DNA of 54,653 bases, taken from positions 1-54,653 of the IMG/VR virus record IMGVR_UViG_3300043446_003430; one strand, written 5' to 3'. This DNA comes from a virus. The notes under the pieces were generated by a model, which had not been told where the DNA came from, did no database searches, and worked only from the letters and a program-made list of their open reading frames with translations. Below, piece by piece: positions 16,099 to 25,151 of this stretch. The translations under genes and the position numbers were made by a program. Position 1 is the first letter of the stretch; the number at the start of each line of letters is the position of its first letter.

Positions 16099-17385
16099 TT
16101 ATGTGCAAGCCGCACCCGGTCCAACTATATATCCGGCACTATAACTTATTGCATTATTCTGTACACAGGCCGAACCATATTGTGAATTTGGAACATCGCC
16201 CGTAGTAAAGTCGCTACCAGATCCTCCCGCACACGTTGTCCAGCTTGCCTGTCCATTTCCGCTGCCATCTGTCCATAATGTATATGTATTACAATTTGGG
16301 GGAGGTGTTGAAGTTGGCGTTGGAGTTGGGCTGCTAGCCGGTGTTTCGCTTGGAGAGGGAGTCGGTGTATTTGTTGGAGTGCTTGTTGGATCCGGAGTAC
16401 TCGCCGGTGTGCCAGTTGGTGTAAGTGTCGGCGTATTGGTTGGAGTGTTAGTCGGAGTGTTAGTCGGAGTGTTGGTTGGTGTAAGAGTCGGTGTGTTGGT
16501 CGGTGTGCGTGTTGGTGTATTGCTAGGCGTGGTAGTAGGTGGTGCGCCAATTGTGCCAGATGGAGTGGAGGTTGGTGTATAAGTAGGCGTATATGTAGGA
16601 GTATTGGTTATTGTAGGAGTCAGCGTGGATGTTGGAGTAGGAGTTGCAGTCGTCCCAGTTGTACCTGACGGCGTAGATGTTGGAGTAGGAGTCGCCGGTG
16701 CACCAGTTGATTGTGTAGGTGTAGAAGTCAACGTCGGTGTACTTGTTGGTGGAATTGGTGTTGCAGTTGGGGTGGACGTTGGAGTTGGAGTATTCGTTGG
16801 AGCGCTTGTTGGTGCTGGCGTATATGTCGGAGTGGATGTAGGAGTTCTTGTTGGGCAAGCAGTGTGACTAATCGTTGGAGTAGGTGTGGCTGTCAACTGC
16901 ACCGTTGATGTTGGGGTATGCGTAGGAGTTCTCGTGACAGTATGTGTTGGAGTATTAGTCGGTGTATTTGTTATTGTCGGAGTAATCGTTGCTGTAACAG
17001 ATATCGTAGGTGTATTTGTTGGCGTATTGGTAGGAGTAACTGTTATGGTTGATGTAATAGTCGGTGTTGGCGTTGGATTTGGAATGAACGGACCATAGTT
17101 GCTGAGAAGAGTCCAACCGGTGCTATATAATTCATTTGTGGTCTTTACATATGTGTATTGACCTGGTTTAATTTTTTGCAGTATTTCAACGTCTTCTGGT
17201 GTGCGGAATATGAACGGTCCTCTCACAGTTGCAAACTTTACTTCTTCCCAAGCATCTCCCCGCGATCCTGAAAAATTTATTCTATAGAACGAGCCTGTTT
17301 TATAAAACAACGAGCCTTGTGGCGCGTATATTATGGTATTTGGATTTCCATCCGGTGGTATTGCACTATCTATAAAAAGGCTCAT
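16099..17385 (-). CDS. Mucin-like Thr-Pro repeat protein, probable virion stalk or fibre
   Basis: This 428-aa protein has three parts. Residues 1-105 form an ordered N-terminal domain ([20 protein letters not shown], then [17 protein letters not shown]). Residues ~105-360 are an almost pure Thr-Pro low-complexity region built of T-N-T-P-T and T-P-T-x-T units. Residues ~361-428 form a small C-terminal domain with four Cys and many Gly, Ser and Asn ([18 protein letters not shown]). Such dense Thr/Pro stalks are typical O-glycosylation targets, and the genes just downstream encode several glycosyltransferase domains. It has no signal peptide, so it likely stays on the virion. The fibre or decoration role is inferred. 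Confidence 0.75.
   Translation of the reverse strand: MSLFIDSAIPPDGNPNTIIYAPQGSLFYKTGSFYRINFSGSRGDAWEEVKFATVRGPFIFRTPEDVEILQKIKPGQYTYVKTTNELYSTGWTLLSNYGPFIPNPTPTPTITSTITVTPTNTPTNTPTISVTATITPTITNTPTNTPTHTVTRTPTHTPTSTVQLTATPTPTISHTACPTRTPTSTPTYTPAPTSAPTNTPTPTSTPTATPIPPTSTPTLTSTPTQSTGAPATPTPTSTPSGTTGTTATPTPTSTLTPTITNTPTYTPTYTPTSTPSGTIGAPPTTTPSNTPTRTPTNTPTLTPTNTPTNTPTNTPTNTPTLTPTGTPASTPDPTSTPTNTPTPSPSETPASSPTPTPTSTPPPNCNTYTLWTDGSGNGQASWTTCAGGSGSDFTTGDVPNSQYGSACVQNNAISYSAGYIVGPGAACT
16300..17095. repeat. Low-complexity coding repeat (Thr-Pro codons)
   Basis: About 800 bases of degenerate short repeats, seen on the plus strand as gttggagt/gtcggtgt-like units, encode the Thr-Pro stalk on the minus strand. 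Units such as gtgttagtcggagt repeat in tandem near 16447-16480. The region is prone to slippage, so copy number may vary between isolates. Confidence 0.85.
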
Positions 17386-17415
17386 AGTTGTATTATTATA
17401 ACTATCAATTTAAGC

Positions 17416-17664
17416 CTAAAAAAGTTCATATATATGACGAGAGTGTTTGGTGAATAAATTCATCTTATTCCACTTCCCGCAATGAACGCAACTGGCAACA
17501 TATCTATATGTGTTTGTATTTAATATATAATTCTTTGTCTTGAACGGTAAATTGCAGTTTCCGCACACCACGTTGATTTCAGTTCGCGGACATAGCGATA
17601 CTATTGGTCTATTTACATATTTGACCAAACATACATCATCTTTGCTGATTTGCAGTTCAATCAT
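17416..17664 (-). CDS. Small zinc-ribbon-like protein
   Basis: This 82-aa protein contains two C-x-x-C pairs, CGNC near 34-37 and CVHC near 59-62, spaced like a zinc ribbon, with beta-prone sequence between them. The role is unknown; such proteins often bind nucleic acid or act in assembly. Its start overlaps the end of the small membrane protein gene by 8 bases. Confidence 0.65.
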   Translation of the reverse strand: MIELQISKDDVCLVKYVNRPIVSLCPRTEINVVCGNCNLPFKTKNYILNTNTYRYVASCVHCGKWNKMNLFTKHSRHIYELF

Positions 17665-17860
17665 TTTCTTCTTCGTCGTCTTTTTTAGGATATGGAGGAA
17701 ATCCTCGCACCAAGATAGGCAAAGACTCTGTGAAGAATTCTCCGATATATTTGATGATGATCATTATCATCCCAAGAATCGTGAATATAAATAAAAACAG
17801 AAAGATGAATTGGGCCGCTCCGTGCCAACTCTTTAGTATTTCAATAAAATCATTATACAT
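17657..17860 (-). CDS. Small membrane protein, 67 aa
   Basis: A single strongly hydrophobic segment (about residues 16-37, FIFLFLFIFTILGMIMIII) is followed by a basic/Pro-rich stretch and an acidic tail, DDEEEND. The layout suggests one membrane span. No enzymatic motif is visible. A holin-like or host membrane-modifying role is possible, but nothing in the context fixes it. Confidence 0.6.
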   Translation of the reverse strand: MYNDFIEILKSWHGAAQFIFLFLFIFTILGMIMIIIKYIGEFFTESLPILVRGFPPYPKKDDEEEND

Positions 17861-17887
17861 AATAAAACAATTATACGGAATTAAATC

Positions 17888-18235
17888 TTATTTACCAGTT
17901 TTTTTATCCGTATCTTCTTCTTTTTTCCTATTAGTGGCGTTTTTCTTGTCTTCTGTTTCTGGATTCCAATTAAACAATACTGGTGGAGTTGATTTCTTCC
18001 AACCGTTGGTGGCATCTCTTTTAAAATACCACAATATACATTTCTTGCGTTTTCTCTCCAATACTTCCTGATTGATGGCGCGGATGGTTCCTACAACCAA
18101 ATTTAGCGAACCATATGACACAGGTTCTCCCATATCACTGTCATATAATGCATATGTGGCTTCGCCCAATTCATACCAATAAAATATTGGTTCATCATAC
18201 CCTATTTCCTTCAGATGAACAGGCTTCTTCTTCAT
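17888..18235 (-). CDS. Hypothetical protein, 115 aa
   Basis: I do not recognise this protein. The first ~75 residues are an ordered mixed fold (PIFYWYELGEATYALYDSD); the last ~35 are a highly charged Lys/Glu/Asp tail, probably disordered. It lies between the membrane protein gene and a hairpin at 18251-18280. The sequence ATAAATA occurs on the plus strand just upstream of its ATG. Confidence 0.6.
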   Translation of the reverse strand: MKKKPVHLKEIGYDEPIFYWYELGEATYALYDSDMGEPVSYGSLNLVVGTIRAINQEVLERKRKKCILWYFKRDATNGWKKSTPPVLFNWNPETEDKKNATNRKKEEDTDKKTGK

Positions 18236-18250
18236 ATATACATAAATAGA

Positions 18251-18280
18251 AAGCCGTTGGAGTTTTCACCCCAACGGCTT
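18251..18280 (-). terminator. Intrinsic terminator after the 120-aa gene
   Basis: A 10-bp perfect stem (aagccgttgg / ccaacggctt) closes a 10-base loop. On the minus strand it lies 23 bases after the stop at 18304 and is followed by TTTCTATTTAT, an interrupted T-rich tract. Confidence 0.65.
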
Positions 18281-18303
18281 GGACCATATCTTTATTTTAA
18301 CTA

Positions 18304-18666
18304 TTACTCTGCGGTGATACCGGCGGTAGGAGCAACAGCGGTGGGAGCCTTGACCTTCTTTTCAGACTTAACCTCGGCCACAGTGATAGCAGCCTTGGGT
18401 TCGTCGCTGACCAACACTCCAGCAGCCTTGGCGGCATCAAGAATGTCCTGAGTAGGATTCGCGGGAGCGAATACGATCTTCGGGCGACCGATGGCAGGCT
18501 TGATCTTGCCGATAGTTACGATCTCCTTGCTCTCGACTGCCTTCTTCACACGGAAGCGCAGCGTGATATTCACAACGTCCGGATATTTATTCTGGACATC
18601 GTCGATTGTAAAATGGCTCGTGGGCCATTGGATGTTAGTAGCGTTTTTCTTTTTTGTGTTTGCCAT
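18304..18666 (-). CDS. Hypothetical protein, 120 aa
   Basis: An unrecognised protein with a probable folded N-terminal half (FTIDDVQNKYPDVVNITLRF) and an Ala/Lys/Val-rich C-terminal tail, likely extended. The basic start (KKKNATN) suggests nucleic-acid or protein binding, but no motif confirms this. It has its own terminator downstream and follows the rIIB-like gene by 55 bases. Confidence 0.65.
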   Translation of the reverse strand: MANTKKKNATNIQWPTSHFTIDDVQNKYPDVVNITLRFRVKKAVESKEIVTIGKIKPAIGRPKIVFAPANPTQDILDAAKAAGVLVSDEPKAAITVAEVKSEKKVKAPTAVAPTAGITAE

Positions 18667-18721
18667 ATGTTTATTTAGTTATTTGTTAATTATGTTTTGT
18701 TTTAGTTTACTTCACTAAGGT

Positions 18722-19759
18722 TTATTCGTTGTTGCGATAGCCTTCGGCATATCCATCACGATATGCATCGCTGGCGTCAGAATCAAGATTGGTCATATAT
18801 TCAAGACCAAAGTTTGCATCGTGCTTGCCCTGATCATATCCAGAAGTATATTCATCCTCGGATTCGCTATTGCAGGAGCAGCCGCAACCATCGGCACATT
18901 CGTCAGAGTAATCGGAATCATCATCGAATCCATAATCACCATCGGGCTCATCAGAATCCCAATCAGAATCAAATTCCTGCGCGTTGCTGGTGTATACAAC
19001 CTTGTCGAGTTCTTTTACAACGTCCTTAATTTCACTGACAACGACATACTCGCACACACGCATCTTGGTATGACCTTCATACTTAGGAACACTGACAACG
19101 TCCTTGGGATTGACCTTCACGATAAGAAGGCGATTTCCATCGGTGGCAGGAGCCTGTCCCTTGACGAAGTGACCGTAGCCAACAACATAGTCGAGTGCAC
19201 CAACGTGCAGACCATTGCTGCAATCCACGCCATAGTTGTCATCAACCATATTGCGGGGCATAGAAACAACGGCACCGATTGCGTTGTTGAACTTGCCGCT
19301 ATAAATATCGGTATAGTTGTTGCGAACAGCCTTGTAGGCGAGGAAACAACCGTCGTCGGTGATGGGAAGACCATAGTTCTCAAGGAACCAGTAAGTCTCA
19401 TCCACAGCACGCTTGCTGGGATTCTGCATAACATTTTCAAGGAACTTGATCATATGATCAAACTTGAAACCATCAGCCATCATCTTAAGGATGCGCTGGG
19501 TGAGCGTATTGCTCACAGCAAAGCCGCTGTAAAGAATCTCACCATTGACAACCGAGATTCGGCCAGAGGCATAATTAACAACAGCCTTGGCTACATTGAC
19601 CAGACTTTCAATATTAGAGAAATCACCGGCTTTGATGTTCTCAACGATTTTGTTATAATTGGGGTGGTCAGTCGCCACAGTAAGACACTCGCCATTAAGG
19701 TAGAGTGTCACGGAACCATTGGTCTTGATGACGTAGGGAATAGCAGTAGTATTATTCAT
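18722..19759 (-). CDS. rIIB: rIIB-like protein
   Basis: A 345-aa protein resembling T4-like rIIB (T4: 312 aa). The central region (about 115-235) has the recognisable ENYGLPITDDGCFLAYKAVR, DCSNGLHVGALDYV and LIVKVNPKDVVSVPKY. An added tail from about 260 is very acidic, with a Cys-rich patch (ECADGCGCSC), and ends in DAYRDGYAEGY-type repeats. It lies downstream of rIIA, as in T4. In T4, rIIA and rIIB guard against lambda RexAB exclusion and affect lysis; the mechanism is unresolved. A near-consensus promoter (TTGACA-17-TAATAT) precedes it. Confidence 0.8.
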   Translation of the reverse strand: MNNTTAIPYVIKTNGSVTLYLNGECLTVATDHPNYNKIVENIKAGDFSNIESLVNVAKAVVNYASGRISVVNGEILYSGFAVSNTLTQRILKMMADGFKFDHMIKFLENVMQNPSKRAVDETYWFLENYGLPITDDGCFLAYKAVRNNYTDIYSGKFNNAIGAVVSMPRNMVDDNYGVDCSNGLHVGALDYVVGYGHFVKGQAPATDGNRLLIVKVNPKDVVSVPKYEGHTKMRVCEYVVVSEIKDVVKELDKVVYTSNAQEFDSDWDSDEPDGDYGFDDDSDYSDECADGCGCSCNSESEDEYTSGYDQGKHDANFGLEYMTNLDSDASDAYRDGYAEGYRNNE

Positions 19760-19783
19760 AAGAGTTCTTGATTTATACGGTCT

Positions 19784-19812
19784 ATATTATGTAGATTTTA
19801 TTAATTTGTCAA
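19784..19812 (-). promoter_or_regulatory. Strong sigma70-like promoter of rIIB
   Basis: Minus-strand TTGACA (complement of 19807-19812), a 17-base spacer and TAATAT (complement of 19784-19789). This is the best promoter match I saw in the window. The -35 sits in the gap after the rIIA stop at 19820. Confidence 0.65.
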
Positions 19813-19819
19813 ATATATT

Positions 19820-21985
19820 TTAGGACTTTTCGTCGATAAAATTGATAACTTTATACAAAGAAGACGCCTTGTTGTGATATACTTCCATAACCTCAACGAT
19901 GCCGAAATACTTGGTATCAAGCATTTTCTTGAACGCGGCGAGGTCAATCGGAAGTTCCTTGTGCTTCTTGGGCGAAATACCAGCCATATTCATCAATACA
20001 GGATTGACGCGACTGATTGTATCGTTGGTCACCTTGACATATGTAGAAACAAAGGAACTAAACATATTGCGAGTAGCATCGTTCTTGATGTTGGCGATGA
20101 TGCTCGGATGATAAGACAGCTTTTGATAGACGTTGCAAAGGTCGGTAAACGCATTGCGCTGATTATGAATATAATATTTCTGTTCATACTTTTCTTTGTT
20201 GGCGGCGATGGTACTCTTGAACAGGGACAAGATATTCACCCAATTGCCAACCTTAAGAAGGTTCTTGTTCTTGGAATTGATACCATATACGATTTCTGAA
20301 GAAATAGCCTTCTCGGTGGCAAGCACGCTAATCACATCGTCCACGTGATCGCTGATATCCGAGTTGCCATCGACCGGATATGTGTAGTGAAAATCAAAGT
20401 AATAATATGTCTCGTTGGAATTGAACGTGCCAGCACGGCGAAGCCAATTAACCGAAGGGTGTCTGTTTTCGACGTTAGAGAAATCCTTGATGGAAGCCTG
20501 AAACACTTCATCGGTTCCAATCGCCTTCTTCACACGAGGAGACGGCGGCGGCTTGGGCAAAGACTCCACATTGAAAACATTGGCGTTATTCCAGCCAAAG
20601 TGATTCTTGATGGCAGCAAACTGCTTGCCATTGCTATCACTATCGATGAATACTCGGATGGTCGGGAAGTTCTTGTCTGTATAGTTCTGGTTGGCAAGGT
20701 GATGCAGAACGCGGGACTTTTTAAGGCTGTTATGTGTGGTGTGATAAACAAGCACATCCTTGCCATACACCGCCACAATATTGTCGATCTTGCGAACCTT
20801 GATCTTGTTGTTGCGAAGTTCGATGGCATACATATCCATCTTGCCACCAATTCCATTCAGAATAGTGTTTCGAAGCGAATAATTGGACACGTTGTTGCTG
20901 TCAATATTCTCGTTGTTGAAGGAAATCTTGATCTCGCCAACAATATTACGAAGACTGCTGAACGGACTTTCATACGAGTTATATTTCTGGTGCAAGCACA
21001 TCGCTTCCCAGCGGGACTTGGGAATTTCAATGTTCTTCTTGACACTCGCATTCAGTTCATCAAACGCAACCTTCATCGCGGAAATGATGGCAGAAGCGGT
21101 TGTATTGTTGGTGTCATCATACTGAAGCTGTTCCTTATTGGGAGCAACCTCAAGATCACCAATGTTGAAAAAGAAGTCGAACGAGCCGTATTCAAGCATA
21201 TTGCCAAGCTTGGCATCGTTTGAATTATACAAAGCACGGCGAATGATTGTGCTGGAGATGGGGTAGCAATAGTTGCCCATAAAGGCATACGATTGGCGAT
21301 TCTCATAGCGATTGGTGTGTTCACGCATACCCCAAGTCTTGCCTTGGTAGATATACTTGCGTTCAGGATAAGTGATGTTGGCACCCTTGATGACCGGACG
21401 ATAGCGGAACGGCTCATATGCGCGAGTAACCTTGTCAACCCACATCGAAATGTCGGCAATTTTGACGCCAAACTTCACCTCTACGCCATTGTGCTCGGTG
21501 GTGTCGGTAACAGCCATCTGCATAATATTGGGAGCACCAGCCTCGTCAATATAGCAATTATATACATACTTCTTGCCGTTGTAGAAAGAAGTGACAGTGA
21601 AATTCTCCGTATAGTTAAACGGAGTCTTGCTGCCCAGACCCATACAGCCATCGCTGTCATTATCGGCGGTCTTGGTAGACTCAAAGTAGGTGGTATAGAT
21701 GGTGTCAACAGCCTCGGGACTAAGACCAGTGCCAAAGTCACGAATGGCGAACCAAGGCTCAAGAGTATTTGGGGCGTGAACTTCAAACATCTGCTTGGTG
21801 TTACCAGCCTTAACGTGACTGTCCCACGCATTGGCACCAAGCTCACGCGGAATAGCGAGGATAGGCTCAGAATAGAATCCAGACAGAATCTTGAACGCTT
21901 TGGCGCTGGCCTTGATCTTGAAACGACTGGGAGCAGAGAGGACGCTGGTCAGAACAGGAGAAGAGACGGCTTCGTTGATAATCAT
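19820..21985 (-). CDS. rIIA: rIIA-like GHKL ATPase
   Basis: A 721-aa protein similar to T4 rIIA (725 aa). The N-terminal ~200 residues are a GHKL ATP-binding domain: N-box RELGANAWDSH (47-57), G1 DFGTGL (83-88) and G2 MGLGSKTPF (115-123). The rest lacks motifs I recognise. It may act with rIIB at the membrane in phage exclusion or lysis control, as known for T4. It has its own promoter-like sequence at 22009-22036. No SD is present before the ATG. Confidence 0.85.
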   Translation of the reverse strand: MIINEAVSSPVLTSVLSAPSRFKIKASAKAFKILSGFYSEPILAIPRELGANAWDSHVKAGNTKQMFEVHAPNTLEPWFAIRDFGTGLSPEAVDTIYTTYFESTKTADNDSDGCMGLGSKTPFNYTENFTVTSFYNGKKYVYNCYIDEAGAPNIMQMAVTDTTEHNGVEVKFGVKIADISMWVDKVTRAYEPFRYRPVIKGANITYPERKYIYQGKTWGMREHTNRYENRQSYAFMGNYCYPISSTIIRRALYNSNDAKLGNMLEYGSFDFFFNIGDLEVAPNKEQLQYDDTNNTTASAIISAMKVAFDELNASVKKNIEIPKSRWEAMCLHQKYNSYESPFSSLRNIVGEIKISFNNENIDSNNVSNYSLRNTILNGIGGKMDMYAIELRNNKIKVRKIDNIVAVYGKDVLVYHTTHNSLKKSRVLHHLANQNYTDKNFPTIRVFIDSDSNGKQFAAIKNHFGWNNANVFNVESLPKPPPSPRVKKAIGTDEVFQASIKDFSNVENRHPSVNWLRRAGTFNSNETYYYFDFHYTYPVDGNSDISDHVDDVISVLATEKAISSEIVYGINSKNKNLLKVGNWVNILSLFKSTIAANKEKYEQKYYIHNQRNAFTDLCNVYQKLSYHPSIIANIKNDATRNMFSSFVSTYVKVTNDTISRVNPVLMNMAGISPKKHKELPIDLAAFKKMLDTKYFGIVEVMEVYHNKASSLYKVINFIDEKS

Positions 21986-22008
21986 AATTGTTGTTGAATT
22001 ATGAGATC

Positions 22009-22036
22009 ATTATGACCAAACAATATAAAAAGTCAA
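22009..22036 (-). promoter_or_regulatory. Sigma70-like promoter of rIIA
   Basis: Minus-strand TTGACT (complement of 22031-22036), a 16-base spacer and CATAAT (complement of 22009-22014). The rIIA ATG is at 21985. Confidence 0.5.
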
Positions 22037-22054
22037 TAACTTTTTATTAAAATA

Positions 22055-24115
22055 TTAGGTATTTGCCTTAGACAAAAACTTCTTGTTCAGAGTATGGGCG
22101 ATCTGAATAACGCTGTGAGTATCAATGAATTGCGCATCCTTGCCATACATGGTCTTGAAATTCTTTACATTCACAGGAGACATATGGCTGGCGTTTTCAA
22201 CATAATAGCTGATCACTTCCACTCCTTTTTCCATCATCTTGTTCACTTGCTTGCGGGTATGGCGCGAGGCAATATCGTGGAAATAACCAGGATTAAAAGC
22301 GGGTTCGCCATCAGACAAGTTTACAAAATAGCTATCCATTTCATATGTAGACTGGGGAATATGATCGAGAATCGCTTGGAACGCCAAACCTTCCGGAGTG
22401 GAACCGTTGGGATAAAGCATAGGGAACAGCGAAGTGATCTTGTTGAACTTGTCTTTGCGCGAATCATATGCGAGCACGATATACGGCACTTCACCGGAAC
22501 GACCACGAGATACGTGCACTCCGCTACGGAAAGAAATGCTCACTGACACGTTGTTGATCATACTCGCAGCCTTTGCGATGGCAACAAGAGTGGTCAGTGT
22601 CTTGTCCCACTTGCTTGCCATAGAAGAAGACGCATCAACGGAAATATGAAGATGAACATTCTTGTATTTATCAACAGCGGTCTGATAGAACAGATTATCC
22701 GCCTGATATCCAAGACCGGAAATCAATCGCTTGTCGATCTTGCCTCTTTCAAGACGAGTGAATTTGGTGGTCTTTACCTCCGAACGAATCTGTAGACGAC
22801 GACCAAGCATAGTACCAAGTTCTACTCCAGCCTTAACACCTCTTGCGGCAATAGGATTTTCCGAAGAACAAGAATATTCGCTGGTGTATGGAAATTCCTT
22901 GGTAGTCATCAGTTCCTTGGTCATATTGGTGACCACAACGCAATCCACCTTTGGAACACCCTCTTCTCCTCCAACTGACACCATATTCACTCCGCTCTTT
23001 TCAAGCGCCTGTAGCTTGCTCAATACCTTATTGTCGAACGGAACCTTGATGTTCGTGCGATTGATTAGCGATTCCTGTTTTTGCAGGATTTTTTCCAGTC
23101 GCTTGATTTTCTTTTCAGACAATCCCGCATAATCATCTTCCTTCTCGGGCTTTTCTTCTGACTTCTGCGGAGATGTGTTGGAACTTTCTGTTCCACCAAG
23201 AATGTCGTCAATATCAGAAGAAGTGCTGTCCTGCTGACCTTGACTTTCTCCAGTATCGGAAATATCTCCGGAGTCATCCGTCGAATCATCCGAAGACTGC
23301 TCACCATCGGACTCGTCGTCGGAATCGCCTGAGCCAGAGCCTCCGGAAGATTGCTTATCTGTGTTGTCCTTCTCCGAAGTGACATCATTCATGATTTCTT
23401 CCACAATCTTAAGCGAAAGATCAAGACGACCCTGCGGGGTGGAAAGTTCGTCGCGCAGAATATTGTTCAGATCAAGAAGTTCGTAGATCTTGCGAAGACG
23501 AGGAAGTGCATCAAGGTCTGTATTCTTGTTTGTGAGATTAACAAAGCGGAACTTATAGCTCTTGATGGTGGATGTGCGAAACGCTTCAGACTTCAATCCC
23601 TGAGCGATTTCGGGAAGATTGAAATAACGATCATACAGAGCAAGATAATATCCACGATAACCCGGTGCGTTCTGGTATACCCAAGCGTCGATATAACGGT
23701 CTTCGACGACATTAAGGATATACTTGCAGAAGTCTCCCAGTTCGTTGTAATTGAATTTTCCCTTGGCGGCTTCAGTAACGCTCTTGGGTAATTTTCCCCA
23801 AAGCATCTTGATGAGGGTAAAGTCGGACTTCACGATGTGTGCGGCTTCGTGAAGAGCGAGACCCACCGTGGGGTCGAACTCTCCCTTGGCAAGCTCGCCA
23901 CCGATATACACTACCTTGCCATCTGTCATCGAAGTGCTCTTGTCCGCAAATCGGACAGGAATGCTCTTGCCAGTCAGAATATAGACAAAGTTGCTGATGG
24001 CTCGGCGGTAGCCAGCCAATTTAAGCAGACCATATGTGGACTCCACATCCAGCTTTTCGGTGGAGAAATCCTCACCAAGCCAGAACTTAGAATACTCTGT
24101 GTATTTTTCTTTCAT
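22055..24115 (-). CDS. VWA-domain protein with HExxH motif (CobT-like)
   Basis: A 686-aa partner of the MoxR ATPase encoded just upstream. The N-terminal region has LHEAAH (H89-E-A-A-H93), a zinc metallopeptidase signature, with a possible third ligand in VVEDRYID near 137-144. Residues ~250-330 are a long acidic Ser/Asp/Glu linker. The C-terminal domain is a von Willebrand A fold with a MIDAS motif D494-A-S-S-S498 and LSDGEPAF further on. Similar CobT-like proteins occur in T4-like phages beside CobS-like ATPases. Cobalt chelation is unlikely here; a chaperone or peptidase role driven by MoxR is more plausible. Confidence 0.75.
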   Translation of the reverse strand: MKEKYTEYSKFWLGEDFSTEKLDVESTYGLLKLAGYRRAISNFVYILTGKSIPVRFADKSTSMTDGKVVYIGGELAKGEFDPTVGLALHEAAHIVKSDFTLIKMLWGKLPKSVTEAAKGKFNYNELGDFCKYILNVVEDRYIDAWVYQNAPGYRGYYLALYDRYFNLPEIAQGLKSEAFRTSTIKSYKFRFVNLTNKNTDLDALPRLRKIYELLDLNNILRDELSTPQGRLDLSLKIVEEIMNDVTSEKDNTDKQSSGGSGSGDSDDESDGEQSSDDSTDDSGDISDTGESQGQQDSTSSDIDDILGGTESSNTSPQKSEEKPEKEDDYAGLSEKKIKRLEKILQKQESLINRTNIKVPFDNKVLSKLQALEKSGVNMVSVGGEEGVPKVDCVVVTNMTKELMTTKEFPYTSEYSCSSENPIAARGVKAGVELGTMLGRRLQIRSEVKTTKFTRLERGKIDKRLISGLGYQADNLFYQTAVDKYKNVHLHISVDASSSMASKWDKTLTTLVAIAKAASMINNVSVSISFRSGVHVSRGRSGEVPYIVLAYDSRKDKFNKITSLFPMLYPNGSTPEGLAFQAILDHIPQSTYEMDSYFVNLSDGEPAFNPGYFHDIASRHTRKQVNKMMEKGVEVISYYVENASHMSPVNVKNFKTMYGKDAQFIDTHSVIQIAHTLNKKFLSKANT

Positions 24116-24117
24116 TA

Positions 24118-25062
24118 TCAGAACGGGGTAACGCTCTTGTCGTCGTTCTTGTAAAGATTTTCAATAGGTACGTTTTCGGAAGAAATATACTTTTGCACGA
24201 TCTGCTTCACCATAGTGCGTTCGCTGTCAACACCACCATCGTCAGGATAGTCAGGATAGATGATGCTCTCAGCAAGTTCAATCAACTTGAAGCCATCAGT
24301 AGTAAGCTCTGCCATCTCTTTTACGCTGCGGGTGGAGATGAACTTGGAAAGCTTTCCTTGTGTGGCAAACTCTCGTGTAGCAGCGGCGATTTCAGTAACC
24401 GCAAGCATAATACCCATATCCGCATCGGGGCAGTGTTCCTTCAACAGTTCCATTTCGGAGTTTTGCGAAAGAATGTCAACCTCAATCTTGACGGTAAAGC
24501 GATCAAGCAAAGCCTTGTCCATCACGCGGGTAGCAGTATATTCATTGCCGACATTGGCGGTAGCGATAAAGCACACACCATCAGCGACTTGAACCTTCTC
24601 ACTACCAAGCTTCTCGTCGAGACGAAGATATCGCTGAATATAGTCAAGCGGAGTCAACAGAATGTTCCAAGCATCGGGGTGAGCGCGAGAAAGCTCGTCA
24701 AGGTGAATGATGCTATTGGGGGTGCGAAGAGCTTTAACAAACGGAGACTCGTCGAACAATGTGCCAGTATCCTTGTTGAAATGGGTGTTGCCAATTAATG
24801 TGGCACGAGGATCTTGGGTGGCTCCCATATTAAGATAGAAATAATCGTTCCGGCGACCAAGAGCATCTACAAGGCATTGAATAGCATATGTCTTACCGTG
24901 ACCAGAAGGACCAACGATGAGGATGTTCTTGCCGCGTAAAGCACTACGAACAAGATACTTCCATTTAAGCTCCTTCATAAAAAGCTTAGACGGTTTAATG
25001 TCAATCGCATTAGCAACCGTGTTTTTGATGTCGGAAGTCATAGGCTTTTTGCTCTTATTCAT
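24118..25062 (-). CDS. MoxR/CobS-like AAA+ ATPase
   Basis: A 314-aa AAA+ ATPase. Walker A GPSGHGKT at 51-58, Walker B IIHLDELSRA at 118-127, sensor CFIATANVG near 168-176, and LLDRF arginine-finger region after it. MoxR ATPases work with VWA-domain proteins, and the next gene, 2 bases downstream, is such a protein. Homologues are often labelled cobS in cyanophages. I infer a remodelling module acting on a host or virion target. It has a promoter-like TTGACT upstream. Confidence 0.85.
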   Translation of the reverse strand: MNKSKKPMTSDIKNTVANAIDIKPSKLFMKELKWKYLVRSALRGKNILIVGPSGHGKTYAIQCLVDALGRRNDYFYLNMGATQDPRATLIGNTHFNKDTGTLFDESPFVKALRTPNSIIHLDELSRAHPDAWNILLTPLDYIQRYLRLDEKLGSEKVQVADGVCFIATANVGNEYTATRVMDKALLDRFTVKIEVDILSQNSEMELLKEHCPDADMGIMLAVTEIAAATREFATQGKLSKFISTRSVKEMAELTTDGFKLIELAESIIYPDYPDDGGVDSERTMVKQIVQKYISSENVPIENLYKNDDKSVTPF

Positions 25063-25068
25063 ATATAG

Positions 25069-25098
25069 ACACTATGAACACTTTTTATACAAAGTCAA
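25069..25098 (-). promoter_or_regulatory. Sigma70-like promoter of the MoxR-VWA pair
   Basis: Minus-strand TTGACT (complement of 25093-25098), an 18-base spacer and TAGTGT (complement of 25069-25074), just before the MoxR ATG at 25062. Confidence 0.4.
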
Positions 25099-25101
25099 TA
25101 A

Positions 25102-25125
25102 AAAACCCTCGATTTCGAGGGTTTT
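25102..25125 (-). terminator. Intrinsic terminator after the 237-aa gene
   Basis: A 10-bp stem (aaaaccctcg / cgagggtttt) closes a 4-base loop, followed on the minus strand by a T run. It lies 27 bases after the stop at 25152 and directly before the MoxR promoter. Confidence 0.8.
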
Positions 25126-25151
25126 AGAAGTTATTGATTATCAATCGTTGA

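Noticed and set aside
16379-16867. Plus-strand frames of Val-Gly repeats (VGVLVGV) and other long frames in this stretch
   Set aside because: They are antisense readings of the Thr-Pro codon repeats of the minus-strand gene.
16300-17095. CRISPR-like or satellite array suggested by short repeats
   Set aside because: Units are degenerate, have no spacers and stay in frame within a coding sequence.
18821-21223. Long plus-strand frames opposite rIIB and rIIA (up to 316 codons)
   Set aside because: They are shadows of strongly supported minus-strand genes and have no start signals or recognisable domains.
22055-25062. Cobalamin biosynthesis (CobS/CobT) as the true function
   Set aside because: Only the generic MoxR and VWA architecture is shared; no other cobalamin gene is present and the HExxH motif suggests otherwise.
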